A stretch of 64,000 bases of DNA from Paracoccaceae bacterium. GTDB lineage: Bacteria; Pseudomonadota; Alphaproteobacteria; Rhodobacterales; Rhodobacteraceae. The position numbers and the translations under genes are program-made. Where the stretch lies: positions 1 through 64,000 of the forward strand of contig JAJEBG010000035.1 of assembly GCA_022824005.1 (NCBI GenBank). Direction: 5' to 3'. Positions 47,741 to 56,129 of the stretch are shown here, piece after piece. The notes beneath the pieces are model-generated. The model had not been told where the DNA came from. It saw only the letters and a program-made list of their open reading frames with translations, and did no database searches. Position 1 is the stretch's first letter, and every line of letters begins with the position of its first letter.

Positions 47741-49261
47741 TCAATCCGGTTGTCTTAACCCTTTCCGCTTTGCGAGACAAAATCCCAATGCCGCCATCAT
47801 TACAAAAAAGAGCGGGAGATCGCCCGTTCGTGAATAAATCGTGGGCGGCAATGGCACGGGCATCGGGGCATCAATGACACCGGCGACACCAAGCGGAAGC
47901 GATTGGATAATCTGCCCTCGACTGTCCACGACGGCTGAAATTCCTGAATTGGCAGCCCGAATCAGTGGCAGTCCGAGTTCGATGGAACGCATTCGAGCTT
48001 GAGCGAAATGTTGTTGGGGGCCGGAGAAGGTTCCGAACCAGCCGTCATTCGTGACCTGCACCATGCCGTCGCGTCGGGGGGCTTGGCGCACAAATCTTGG
48101 AAAAATAGACTCATAGCAGATGAGTGCCATAAAGGTTCCCAATTGACCGAGTTCAACAAAACGTTCGGATGATCCTCGGGTAAAACGACTAAGGCTTTGA
48201 ACATCCAATCCACTGAGTCTGAAGGGAAGCCACGAGAGAAAAGGAATATACTCACCAAATGGAACCAGTTTCTGCTTGTCATACACGTCCTTGATGGCCC
48301 CTTTTTGACCAATGATGGCAAGGCTATTGTATTGCCGCCCCTCCATCAGACGCCGAATTCCGATGGCAACGGGTTTGTCATTGGCGGCCGCAGAAATCAT
48401 GTTGAGACGCTCATCACCCGATTCGAGCAAGAATGTGGCCGCGGTCTCGGGCCATACAATCGCTTCTAGCGGGGATTCTGACTCTTTTGCTGTCAAAACG
48501 AGTAGGCGAATAAAATGGTCTTGAAAATATTGGCGATCCCATTTCTTGTCTTGCTGCACATTGGGTTGCACCACTCTGATCATGGGTTCGCTCATTGATA
48601 CCCACCGCGTCTCCTTCAGTCTCACCTCACCCATGAGCCAAAAAACCGCGATACCGGAAGTGGCGATTATGACCCCCACATAGGGCCGGCGGAACAAGAG
48701 ATAGGCGGCCCCGGCCAGCACCGTCAAAAAGGACAAAAAATGCGGTCCCAACCAAGCGAGTGATTGCGCCACAGGTGTCTCTGACCAAATATAAGCCGGC
48801 AACGCCCAAGGAAAACCTGTGAACAAGAATTCGCGCAACAGGCCGACAAGAGCGATGGCGGCGGCTAGAGCTAAGACTCGAGTTTGGTCATTGACCCCAA
48901 GAGCGTAGGCCAAAGCAAAAGCCACGCTCCATAACAGTCCCAAACCGACGCCGATACCGATTATCGCAAAGGGCGCCATCCAACCATCTTCGGAAGCATA
49001 TACCAAGAAGGGTTCGATGATCCAAAAAAGCGCAACAAAAAAATACCCAAAGCCAAACACGCCCCCGATCACAGCGGCTTGCCGCCAAGCTGTGCAGGTG
49101 ACCAATAGGCCTGCGGCAAGGGCAAATCCTGCGAGGGTCGCAAGAGCAAACGAGAGTGGTGCATGGCCTTGCGCGGCGACCGCCCCCGCTATCAATACCA
49201 GAAATCCCCTCGTCCACCTCGATTCAGGCTGAAGAAATGTCAATCTTTTGGATAATCTCAA
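47741..49261 (-). CDS. lnt: Apolipoprotein N-acyltransferase
   Basis: A 506-residue inner-membrane enzyme adding the third acyl chain to lipoproteins. Six or seven membrane helices are followed by the nitrilase-fold domain with the catalytic triad: Glu in AIVWPETAATFLL, Lys in YDKQKLVPFGEYIPF and Cys in ALICYESIFP. A final membrane segment closes the protein. The start is TTG 49261, which shares bases with the corC stop; no better upstream codon is available. miaB-phoH-ybeY-corC-lnt is the usual gene order. Confidence 0.95.
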   Translation of the reverse strand: MRLSKRLTFLQPESRWTRGFLVLIAGAVAAQGHAPLSFALATLAGFALAAGLLVTCTAWRQAAVIGGVFGFGYFFVALFWIIEPFLVYASEDGWMAPFAIIGIGVGLGLLWSVAFALAYALGVNDQTRVLALAAAIALVGLLREFLFTGFPWALPAYIWSETPVAQSLAWLGPHFLSFLTVLAGAAYLLFRRPYVGVIIATSGIAVFWLMGEVRLKETRWVSMSEPMIRVVQPNVQQDKKWDRQYFQDHFIRLLVLTAKESESPLEAIVWPETAATFLLESGDERLNMISAAANDKPVAIGIRRLMEGRQYNSLAIIGQKGAIKDVYDKQKLVPFGEYIPFLSWLPFRLSGLDVQSLSRFTRGSSERFVELGQLGTFMALICYESIFPRFVRQAPRRDGMVQVTNDGWFGTFSGPQQHFAQARMRSIELGLPLIRAANSGISAVVDSRGQIIQSLPLGVAGVIDAPMPVPLPPTIYSRTGDLPLFFVMMAALGFCLAKRKGLRQPD

Positions 49262-50184
49262 TGGTTGGTTCGGGGATGGGGACGCACCCGCACTTGGCGA
49301 ATCAACTGGCGATTGGCGGACACGATTTCAAAGTCAAGATCGGCGGCTTCATGTCGAACCACTTCACCGGTCACGGGCACCCGGCCGGCCAGAACAAAAA
49401 TTAAACCGCCCAATGTATCGACTTCATCGTCCACCCCCTCCATCAGATCAAGATTGGGGTTCAATTTTAAACTTAACTCTTTAAGTGGCAGTCGCGCGTG
49501 ACAGAGCAACGACCGATCTCGTTGATCCTCAATGATTTCCTCCTCCGTCTCATCATCATGTTCATCGGCGATATCGCCAAAAATGACCTCGACTAAATCT
49601 TCGATCGTGACCAGACCATCAATGCCACCGTATTCATCAACGATCAGTGCCATATGAATACGCTGCGTCCGCATCTCCTCTAGCAAAACGGCCACGCGCA
49701 TATTTCCCGGGACGTAAAGCAGGCGACGCAGCATTCCGTTCTTAAGTTTGAACTGGTGCCGGTGGCCGTTAAAGCCATGCTGCAACGCCAAATCCTTGAG
49801 ATGAATGAAGCCACACGGCGAATCGAGTGATCCATTATAGACCGGCAAACGCGTTCGCCCACTATCCCTAAAAATTTCAACGAGTTCAGGAAGCCGTATG
49901 CTCATGGGCACCGCTACAATTTCAGCGAGAGGAACGGCGACATCTTCGACCGGCGGATTTCTGGCCTGAAACGGATTGACGACTTTGGGTTGCGCCTGTT
50001 CAGCGTCAAGCCGAGACTCGATCTTTTGTTGATGAGAACGGCCGGCGCTTGGGTTAAAAAATTTCAACCAACGAACCATTCCCCGAGGCGAGGGAAGGGA
50101 TGGCTTTAACTCGCTCTTGCTACCCGTGCGCTGCGCTCCTTGAGGAGAGTTATCTATTTTCTCGCGCATCAAACTTTCCGACAA
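49258..50184 (-). CDS. corC: CorC/HlyC-family CBS-domain protein
   Basis: A 308-residue cytosolic protein without the membrane domain of larger family members. Two CBS domains occupy about residues 85-205 (VPMSIRLPELVEIFRDSGRTRLPVYN; MALIVDEYGGIDGLVTIEDLVEVIFGDIADEHDDE), followed by the CorC_HlyC transporter-associated domain ending VRVRPHPRTNH. It is linked to magnesium/cobalt handling by family only. It lies 15 bases after ybeY and touches lnt. Confidence 0.9.
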   Translation of the reverse strand: MSESLMREKIDNSPQGAQRTGSKSELKPSLPSPRGMVRWLKFFNPSAGRSHQQKIESRLDAEQAQPKVVNPFQARNPPVEDVAVPLAEIVAVPMSIRLPELVEIFRDSGRTRLPVYNGSLDSPCGFIHLKDLALQHGFNGHRHQFKLKNGMLRRLLYVPGNMRVAVLLEEMRTQRIHMALIVDEYGGIDGLVTIEDLVEVIFGDIADEHDDETEEEIIEDQRDRSLLCHARLPLKELSLKLNPNLDLMEGVDDEVDTLGGLIFVLAGRVPVTGEVVRHEAADLDFEIVSANRQLIRQVRVRPHPRTNH

Positions 50185-50199
50185 ATGTTTTGTGGAGAC

Positions 50200-50712
50200 T
50201 CAACGATATGCCTCTTTAACCCCATCATATGGACTTATTATTCCCAAAGTCGCAAGGATTATGGTCTCCAAATTTTGCATTTTTTCAGTTTCCGTGTCTG
50301 TCCTGTGATGAAATCCCACCAAATGGAGGCATCCATGAACAATCAAATGCGACACATGGGCGGAAATGGATCGCCCGGACGCATCTGCTTCCCCAACACA
50401 TGTTTCCCAAGCCAGTGCAATATCTCCGAGAAATCGCTCCTCTGACGTCGTCATGCTGTCAATCGCACTCTTGGGGGCCGGCCATGCCAAGACATTGGTC
50501 GGTATTTTTTGGCCACGGTAACGATCATTCAGTTCTGTGATTCGTGCGTCGCTACTGGCCAAAATGGCAATCTCATGACCCCTCGCTTGGTGACCGACGG
50601 CCTTGAGGGAAGCGGCGCATGAATCTGTCGCAATGGCTTTGAATTCAATTTGATGCCATCGACCATCTTCAATGACAACATCAACTCTCAACGCGGGTGG
50701 AATCCTTTTCAT
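50200..50712 (-). CDS. ybeY: Endoribonuclease YbeY
   Basis: A 170-residue metallo-RNase in 16S rRNA maturation and ribosome quality control. The zinc motif HxxxHxxxxxH is present as HLIVHGCLHLVGFHH, with R in NDRYRGQKIPTNVLAWP. The ATG at 50712 is chosen: AAGG lies just upstream and the length is typical. It overlaps the phoH end by 32 bases, so translation is coupled. Upstream in-frame ATGs at 50742 and 50793 would add residues lacking family similarity. Confidence 0.93.
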   Translation of the reverse strand: MKRIPPALRVDVVIEDGRWHQIEFKAIATDSCAASLKAVGHQARGHEIAILASSDARITELNDRYRGQKIPTNVLAWPAPKSAIDSMTTSEERFLGDIALAWETCVGEADASGRSISAHVSHLIVHGCLHLVGFHHRTDTETEKMQNLETIILATLGIISPYDGVKEAYR

Positions 50713-51664
50713 AAGCCTTGACAATTCTAGATACGAGATCATGTCTGACAACGTCTCGCGAGGCAAACCGTGTGAATGCGATCCCTTTGACATCGTGCAG
50801 AATTTTTTCAGCTTCCACTAACCCCGACGTCACACCTCGGGGAAGATCGATTTGCGTAATATCCCCAGTGACAGCCATACGGGAGCCATGGCCGAGTCGG
50901 GTAAGAAACATTTTCATCTGCATGCGGGTGGCGTTTTGAGCTTCGTCCAGAATTACAAAAGATGAATCAAGCGTGCGGCCTCGCACAAAGGCCACCGGAG
51001 CAATTTCAATCTTTCCTTGATCGAGGTAGTGATTCAGTGTTTTCGATGAAAGGAAACTACGGAGCGCGTCATAAAGCGGTTGCATGAACGGATCAATTTT
51101 CTCTCTGATGTCTCCCGGCAGAAATCCAAGTTGCTCACCGGCGACGACGGCTGGGCGCGACAAAATAATTCGCTCAACATCGCCATTCGACAACATTGAT
51201 ACGGCCAGAGCCGCCGCAAGATAAGTCTTACCTGTGCCGGCGGGACCAATACCAAAGGTCAATGGGTTCTTAAGAAGTTGTTGCACAAAGTCACGTTGAC
51301 TCTTGGTTTTGGGCTCAACGGCACGGCGGCGGGTACGAATCACAAGATCACTTGACAACAGGTTCAGGTCAACGACTGAATCGCGACTGATCCGCACCGC
51401 GCTGTCGACATCTGCCGGATCAACGCTGCGGCCCTGTTCAAGCCGTTGATAGAGATATTTGAGGGCCCGCCCGCCGGCTTCTTGACGCACCGGCTCTCCA
51501 ATCAAGGCGAACCGATTGCCTCGCCTGATGATCTTTATCTCAAGGCCATCTTCGATCGTGGAAAGATTTTGGTCGTGCGCACCGCACAAATCAATCAGAT
51601 TTCGGTTATCAGAAAATTCCAACAGGATGCCATCATCTGACGCTGGAGAATGTATCGATTCCAA
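50681..51664 (-). CDS. phoH: PhoH-family P-loop ATPase
   Basis: A 327-residue PhoH-like (YbeZ) protein that works with YbeY. An N-terminal KH-like part (NRFALIGEPVRQEAGGRALKYLYQRLEQGR) precedes the ATPase with Walker A GIGPAGTGKTYLAAALAV, LSRPAVVAGEQLGFLPGDIREKIDPFMQPLYDAL and Walker B SFVILDEAQNATRMQMKMFLTRLG, then AVTGDITQIDLP. The start codon is TTG 51664 with GAGGTGG just upstream. miaB precedes it by 170 bases. Confidence 0.95.
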   Translation of the reverse strand: MESIHSPASDDGILLEFSDNRNLIDLCGAHDQNLSTIEDGLEIKIIRRGNRFALIGEPVRQEAGGRALKYLYQRLEQGRSVDPADVDSAVRISRDSVVDLNLLSSDLVIRTRRRAVEPKTKSQRDFVQQLLKNPLTFGIGPAGTGKTYLAAALAVSMLSNGDVERIILSRPAVVAGEQLGFLPGDIREKIDPFMQPLYDALRSFLSSKTLNHYLDQGKIEIAPVAFVRGRTLDSSFVILDEAQNATRMQMKMFLTRLGHGSRMAVTGDITQIDLPRGVTSGLVEAEKILHDVKGIAFTRFASRDVVRHDLVSRIVKAYEKDSTRVES

Positions 51665-51833
51665 TCACCACCTCAAGTTGGAAGGATTTTACCTCAAGAA
51701 CATCACTCTATTTGCTTATCAAAGCATTGTCAATTCCAGTCATTGACCAAAGACGTGTCTCGTCCATGTATGACATGATATATCCCCGTCGCTGAGATAG
51801 AAATTGCCGGTGGGCGGTCTTGAGCATTATGTC

Positions 51834-53153
51834 TTAAATCAAAACACCCGTCAGCGAATTGGCCTCCGCTTTGGTGATCCGAACCTTGGCAAGTTCTCCA
51901 AGCCATCTTTTATCACCATTACAATGAACGGGTTGAAGATATTCTGATTTCCCTGACAATTGTCCTGGTTTGCGCCCCGATTTCTCAAAAAGCACGGTCA
52001 CCACGTGATTGACCATTGATCGCAGGGCGTCTCGCTGCTGAAGACGCAACAATTGCTGAAGTCTGTCTAGACGTTCAGCCACAACCACGGCGTCAACCGA
52101 ATCATGCTCCGCCGCTGGCGTGCCGGGACGGGGTGAGTAACGAAATGAATAGGCTTGACCATAGCCCACTTGCCGCACGATTGACATCGTGTCCTCAAAG
52201 TCAGATTCGGTCTCTCCCGGAAAACCCACAATGAAATCTCCCGAGAAAAGAATGTCAGGCCGACGACGACGGATTTTCTCAATGATGGCGAGATAATCCC
52301 TCGCTCGGTGTCGGCGGTTCATGGCCTTGAGCATTCGATCTGATCCTGACTGAATTGGCAAATGCAAATAAGGCATGAGTTTCGGACATTCGACGAAAGC
52401 ATTGATGAGATCGTCCGTCATATCGAGGGGATGCGAGGTGGTAAATCGAATCCTCTCAAGGTTGTTGATTTCTGCCAATCGATTGATGAGTTGGGCCAAC
52501 GACCAATCTGAACCATCGGGCCCCTCACCACGATAAGCATTGACATTTTGCCCGAGCAAGACAATTTCACGCACGCCGCCCCGCATCAATTGACGGGCTT
52601 CTTGACAAATCGACTGGACCGGTCGACTCGCTTCCGCTCCTCTGGTGTAGGGAACGACACAGAACGAACAGAATTTATCACAGCCCTCCTGCACCGTCAG
52701 GAAAGCCGACACCCGTCGCCCGACCACCGGCCGTTGAGGCAGCGCATCAAACTTGGTTTGCGTCGGGAAGTCGGTGTCGACATGGGGTTGATCGCGGCTG
52801 ACGATTTTGGCAAGACGGTGGTAGGCTTGTGGACCAATCACGAAGTCTACCAAGGGCTGGCGTTTGATTATTTCGTCGCCTTCAGCCTGCGCCACACAAC
52901 CCGCGACCGCCACGCGTAAATTGGGATTTTTGGCTTTTTGTTTTTTGTAACGCCCCAATTCAGAATAGATTTTTTCGGTCGCTTTTTCGCGGATATGACA
53001 TGTATTCAGTATCACCAAATCGGCGTTGTCCACTTCTTCGGTTAAAGCAAATCCGGCCTCACCTAACGAGTCAACCATCCGTTCGCTGTCATAGACATTC
53101 ATCTGGCATCCATAGGTCTTGATATGGACTTTTTTCTGGCGCTTAATGGTCAT
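51834..53153 (-). CDS. miaB: tRNA-2-methylthio-N6-isopentenyladenosine-37 synthase MiaB
   Basis: A 439-residue radical-SAM methylthiotransferase acting on A37 of tRNA. The N-terminal domain has three cluster cysteines (TYGCQMNVYDS, LNTCHIREKA, AGCVAQAEG), the radical-SAM motif is CDKFCSFCVVPYTRG, and the middle holds LLGQNVNAYRGEG, IRFTTSHPLDM, HLPIQSGSDRMLKAMNRRH and GDFIVGFPGETE. A C-terminal TRAM domain ends the protein. All six Fe-S cysteines are present. It is the first gene of a housekeeping run that ends at trmB. Confidence 0.97.
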   Translation of the reverse strand: MTIKRQKKVHIKTYGCQMNVYDSERMVDSLGEAGFALTEEVDNADLVILNTCHIREKATEKIYSELGRYKKQKAKNPNLRVAVAGCVAQAEGDEIIKRQPLVDFVIGPQAYHRLAKIVSRDQPHVDTDFPTQTKFDALPQRPVVGRRVSAFLTVQEGCDKFCSFCVVPYTRGAEASRPVQSICQEARQLMRGGVREIVLLGQNVNAYRGEGPDGSDWSLAQLINRLAEINNLERIRFTTSHPLDMTDDLINAFVECPKLMPYLHLPIQSGSDRMLKAMNRRHRARDYLAIIEKIRRRRPDILFSGDFIVGFPGETESDFEDTMSIVRQVGYGQAYSFRYSPRPGTPAAEHDSVDAVVVAERLDRLQQLLRLQQRDALRSMVNHVVTVLFEKSGRKPGQLSGKSEYLQPVHCNGDKRWLGELAKVRITKAEANSLTGVLI

Positions 53154-53481
53154 GGTTTTTCAGTGATTTGAGTTGGACGCTCTCATTACCTATACATGAA
53201 TTACTGAGGAAAACCGTCATGCCTACAGGTGCTTTGGAGTCGGGCCGCCGAGGTCTTACAATCATCTTTTATCTATCCCACCTCGTCGTTTAGCATGAAA
53301 GCGCGTGAAGGCACAAATCAAACACATTGTGGAGATGCAGGTGGGTATATCCATTTTGAATTCAGTTTATCTACCGTCCTCAATGTTTCGATCGGCACCT
53401 GAATTGAGTTAAGCATGGTCTCATCAATCTCCCCTGCCGTCATTGGTTGTATCAATCAAATATGTATGGGTATTCTCATTA
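53154..53481. other. Intergenic region between miaB and the IS remnants
   Basis: About 330 bases without a recognised gene, RNA or repeat. It marks the change from the conserved miaB operon to accessory DNA and should include the miaB promoter. Confidence 0.4.
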
Positions 53482-53702
53482 GGGCCTGTTGACAATTACG
53501 TCGCCGCGACCACGCCGGCGACGAGGTGAATCGCCGAAGCGAAGCTCTCGTCCGTTTTGTCGTAACGATTTGCCACGGCGCGGAACTCCTTGATCCTTGC
53601 GAAGAAATTCTCGATCTGGTGACGCCACTTGTACATCTCTCGGTCATGGTGCCGTCGCGCCGGTTCCGGGACTTCCGGCACCAACCCGCGCTTCGTGGTC
53701 AC
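53482..53702 (-). mobile_element. IS5-family element remnant, transposase C-terminus only
   Basis: The minus strand encodes the last ~67 residues of an IS5-family (IS427-like) transposase: REMYKWRHQIENFFARIKEFRAVANRYDKTDESFASAIHLVAG. This carries the family E in the HxIENFF helix and the KEFRAVATRYDK-like motif. The plus-strand edge GGGCCTGTTGACAATTACG looks like the element's terminal repeat. The rest of the transposase is missing; at about 53690 it abuts IS1380 sequence running the other way. Confidence 0.75.
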
Positions 53703-54269
53703 CAGCCTGTCCGTGCGGGAGATCGGCGCTCGGGCGCTCTACGAGGATTTGTACTGCGCCCGCGGCGACATAGAGATACAGAATAAAGGAGCAGCAGCTC
53801 TACCTGTTCGCCGACCGGACCTCGACGGCGACCATTTGGGCCAACCAACTGCGGCTGTATTTCTCGGCCGTTGCCGGGATCCTGCCCCAGACCGTCCGCT
53901 CGGTCGGCCTCGCCGGCACGGCGCTGTTCCGGGCTCAGTACGGGACGATTCGCGCGAGGCTGCTGAAGGTGGCCTGCCAGCTTTGGCTCAGCGTGCGCCG
54001 CATCAGGCTGGCCCTGTCTTCGGTCCATCCGCGCCAAGATCTCTTCAGGCACTTGGCGCTCGCGCTGCGACGGGCCGCGGCGGAACTGTGCCTAAAACTG
54101 TTGCCGACGGCAGATGATTCCGTTTTGTTCTCCCGGCTGGCCGTTCGCGGGTCCCCAAAATGCTGTCGACGGGGCACCGATCCACGCAATCCCCGTCAAA
54201 AACCCGAAAACGCCGCCAGATTCAACGCGCGGCGATGGAATCTTGGACTTGGTGAGCGATCCGGGCTAG
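53690..54269 (+). mobile_element. IS1380-family element remnant, transposase C-terminal half, frameshifted
   Basis: The coding remains start RFVVTSL and continue through ALYEDLYCARGDIEI. A one-base loss near 53776-53787 shifts the frame to IKEQQLYLFADRTSTATIWANQLRLYFSAVAG and then TIRARLLKVACQLWLSVRRIRLALSSVHP, the conserved C-terminal part of IS1380 transposases. The N-terminal part is gone. The element's right end (54113-54269) follows and is repeated at 4418-4574. Both the frameshift and the truncation make it inactive. Confidence 0.8.
54113..54269 (+). repeat. 157-bp repeat copy B, right end of the IS1380-type element
   Basis: This is the second copy of the block at 4418-4574, same length and orientation, with about 13 mismatches by hand count. 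It lies immediately downstream of IS1380 transposase sequence and ends GATCCGGGCTAG, likely the element's terminus. Confidence 0.75.
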
Positions 54270-54413
54270 GATTCGTGACATTTGTTGCGGTAGCATACAG
54301 ACTACTCTTACCCAACCGCAATCTTTGCGCACAAGTCACTTCCGGGGATTTGTAATTCGGGGACCGCCCCGACTTCGTGGGCGTCTTCTTTGAACGTGGC
54401 GGCTTGAGATTTT

Positions 54414-54917
54414 TCAATCATCAGGAAACATATCTGGTTCTGGAGGCGCAGGTGGCTTACAAATTTTGAGTTTAATTTTGTCGCGCCTTGGCAGGCTTCC
54501 ATCGAATTTAATTAAATCCCTTTCATCGAATGTGTGAAGTTCATCCGAGTCGCTGATCAAACAAGTTGCAACGTGAATCGCATCCTGCGGCTTTCCAATC
54601 GAAGGGTGCCGTCTCAATAGACGCCGAGCAAGATTACCCACATCGACATCAACGTTTACCTTCTTAAAAAACTCGGCCTCAATGAAGTCCTCAAAAGCTC
54701 GGTCTTGTTCTTCCTGGACGCCGTCGGCTTCATTGTCGCACTTCTTTTTCCAAACCTCTGCCAAAGTAAACGCTGAAGTCCACAACTCAACTTCACCATT
54801 TCTGGCCAACTCAATCACATGGCGACAACGCTCAAAACGATCCTTGTCAGACTAATTAATCAATTCGATCCAAACACATGCGTCCCAATAATACCTCGGA
54901 ATTTTAACCAAGTTCAT
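54414..54917 (-). pseudogene. PIN-domain nuclease (VapC-like toxin), interrupted by an in-frame TAG
   Basis: From ATG 54917 the frame reads MNLVKIPRYYWDACVWIELIN, then TAG at 54854-54852, then continues in the same frame as SDKDRFERCRHVIELARNGE to the end at 54414. The parts together make a full PIN domain of about 167 codons: first acidic residue in YYWDACVW, second in FTLAEVWKK, third in GKPQDAIHVATC and a final HTFDERDLIKF. Translation could restart at the GTG at 54818, but that protein would lack the first catalytic Asp. The start overlaps the upstream gene by 14 bases, as in toxin-antitoxin operons. A single G-to-T change (GAG to TAG) would explain the stop. Confidence 0.75.
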
Positions 54918-55746
54918 TCTCCCTCAGCTTGTCGAGGTATTCGTAAGCTGAAAGTCCACCAGTAAATTCGGGGTCGCGCAAATCATTTGTGGAAACTTCT
55001 TTCGGATCAATATATTCAATTCTGCTATCAAAAACGCGAACGATTTTACCGTTTGCGTCATAGTTGATTAAGCCACGAATTCGTGCCCGACGATGGTTCC
55101 AAACATCCCCAACCGTTAGACTATTTTCGATTTCATCCCGCGCTTCAGAAGATATTCGACATCGTATCTCTCGACCTGTGCGATGTTCTTTCAGCTTTAT
55201 GGAAGGTTCTTCGTAGTCGGTGCTTAGGTCAACAATGCGACCTTCGATGGACCCGACTTCCTTTCTGGCAAAGGTTGCAAACAGATATTCGTATTCCTCA
55301 TCTCCAACACCCTGCATTACAGCAAGGGAGCGCTCGGCCACTTCGGGCACGATTTCAAAGCTATTACCGTCATCAAACTCAATACGAGTTTTTCCGATCC
55401 CGTTTGTATTTCTCTTAAGTATCCGCATAGCTACACTTTTTTTTTCCATCGGAAAATCTCCATCCAAAGGCTCTCCAGCCTGCACCTTAGCTAACCCCCT
55501 TTCGATGACAGCAACGTGGTCCTTGACTTGCCCAAACGCTGGAGCATTTGTTCTCAGGTCAACGGGAGAACCCTCGGCAGTAAATGGGGAATTGGTACTC
55601 GCGAAAACAAGGTTCCACACAACATTAGAGTCACCCTGATCCGTAAGTAATTCAAAATAATCCATAACCTGTTGCATCGCTTCCCGAATATCCAGTATTT
55701 CAGGGTGATCAGCGGAGGGTTCAACAGTAATTTTTTTTGGTCTCAT
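54904..55746 (-). CDS. Uncharacterised protein paired with a PIN-domain gene (possible antitoxin-like partner)
   Basis: A 280-residue soluble protein of no family I can name. Residues 1-100 look helical and mixed. From about residue 165 there is a beta-rich segment (GSIEGRIVDLSTDYEEPSIKLKEHRTGREIRCRIS ... RARIRGLINYDANGKIVRVFDSRIEYI) suggestive of a small barrel. The last ~25 residues (LRDPEFTGGLSAYEYLDKLRENELG) look like a flexible tail of the kind antitoxins use to wrap a toxin. AGGAGG precedes the ATG. Its 3' end overlaps the PIN gene start. The pairing suggests that it controls or targets the nuclease; this is inference. Confidence 0.8.
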   Translation of the reverse strand: MRPKKITVEPSADHPEILDIREAMQQVMDYFELLTDQGDSNVVWNLVFASTNSPFTAEGSPVDLRTNAPAFGQVKDHVAVIERGLAKVQAGEPLDGDFPMEKKSVAMRILKRNTNGIGKTRIEFDDGNSFEIVPEVAERSLAVMQGVGDEEYEYLFATFARKEVGSIEGRIVDLSTDYEEPSIKLKEHRTGREIRCRISSEARDEIENSLTVGDVWNHRRARIRGLINYDANGKIVRVFDSRIEYIDPKEVSTNDLRDPEFTGGLSAYEYLDKLRENELG

Positions 55747-55772
55747 AGCGTTACGCGCCTCCTTTGCGGATT

Positions 55773-56003
55773 CTATGCACTTAGCGAGTCCCGGTAAAGA
55801 ACTCGTTTCCCAACAAGTCCGATCAGTGCTGATTCCACCCGTCGTTTGTCATCAACACCATTCGCCAAACGATTGTTGTAACGCAATTCAGACTCTGCCG
55901 CATACTTCGACTTCGCCTTAGTAGAGGACCGACGTTCATAGTTGCGAAATGCTGTTCCCTGTTTATTCATAGCTAGTGCTTTCCCGACAAAGTACATAGA
56001 CAT
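55773..56003 (-). CDS. Small basic protein of unknown function, first gene of the PIN operon
   Basis: A 76-residue protein rich in Lys, Arg and Asn (for example RNYERRSSTKAKSKYAAESELRYNNRLANG) with no recognised domain. GGGAG lies just before the ATG at 56003, and the 280-residue gene follows after 26 bases with its own strong ribosome site, so the three genes form one unit. A nucleic-acid-binding role would fit the charge, but nothing in the sequence proves it. Confidence 0.6.
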   Translation of the reverse strand: MSMYFVGKALAMNKQGTAFRNYERRSSTKAKSKYAAESELRYNNRLANGVDDKRRVESALIGLVGKRVLYRDSLSA

Positions 56004-56129
56004 TACACTCCCTTTACAACAAGGGTTTGGAATCGAAATGTTACGATGAAGATCGGTTTCCTCACTGGGATTGAGACGTTTCAGGGCCTTTTTTCACTGA
56101 TATTGATCACTCTTCGTAGGATTTGACCG

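Noticed and set aside
53629..54117. A 162-codon open frame spanning the IS5/IS1380 junction read as one protein
   Set aside because: Only a short part matches IS1380 transposase before a frameshift; the rest is antisense IS5 and out-of-frame sequence.
54852..54854. Stop-codon reassignment to explain in-frame TAG and TAA in the PIN and DUF4338 genes
   Set aside because: Both codons serve as normal stops in intact genes of the window, and both broken genes lie in accessory DNA with other damage.
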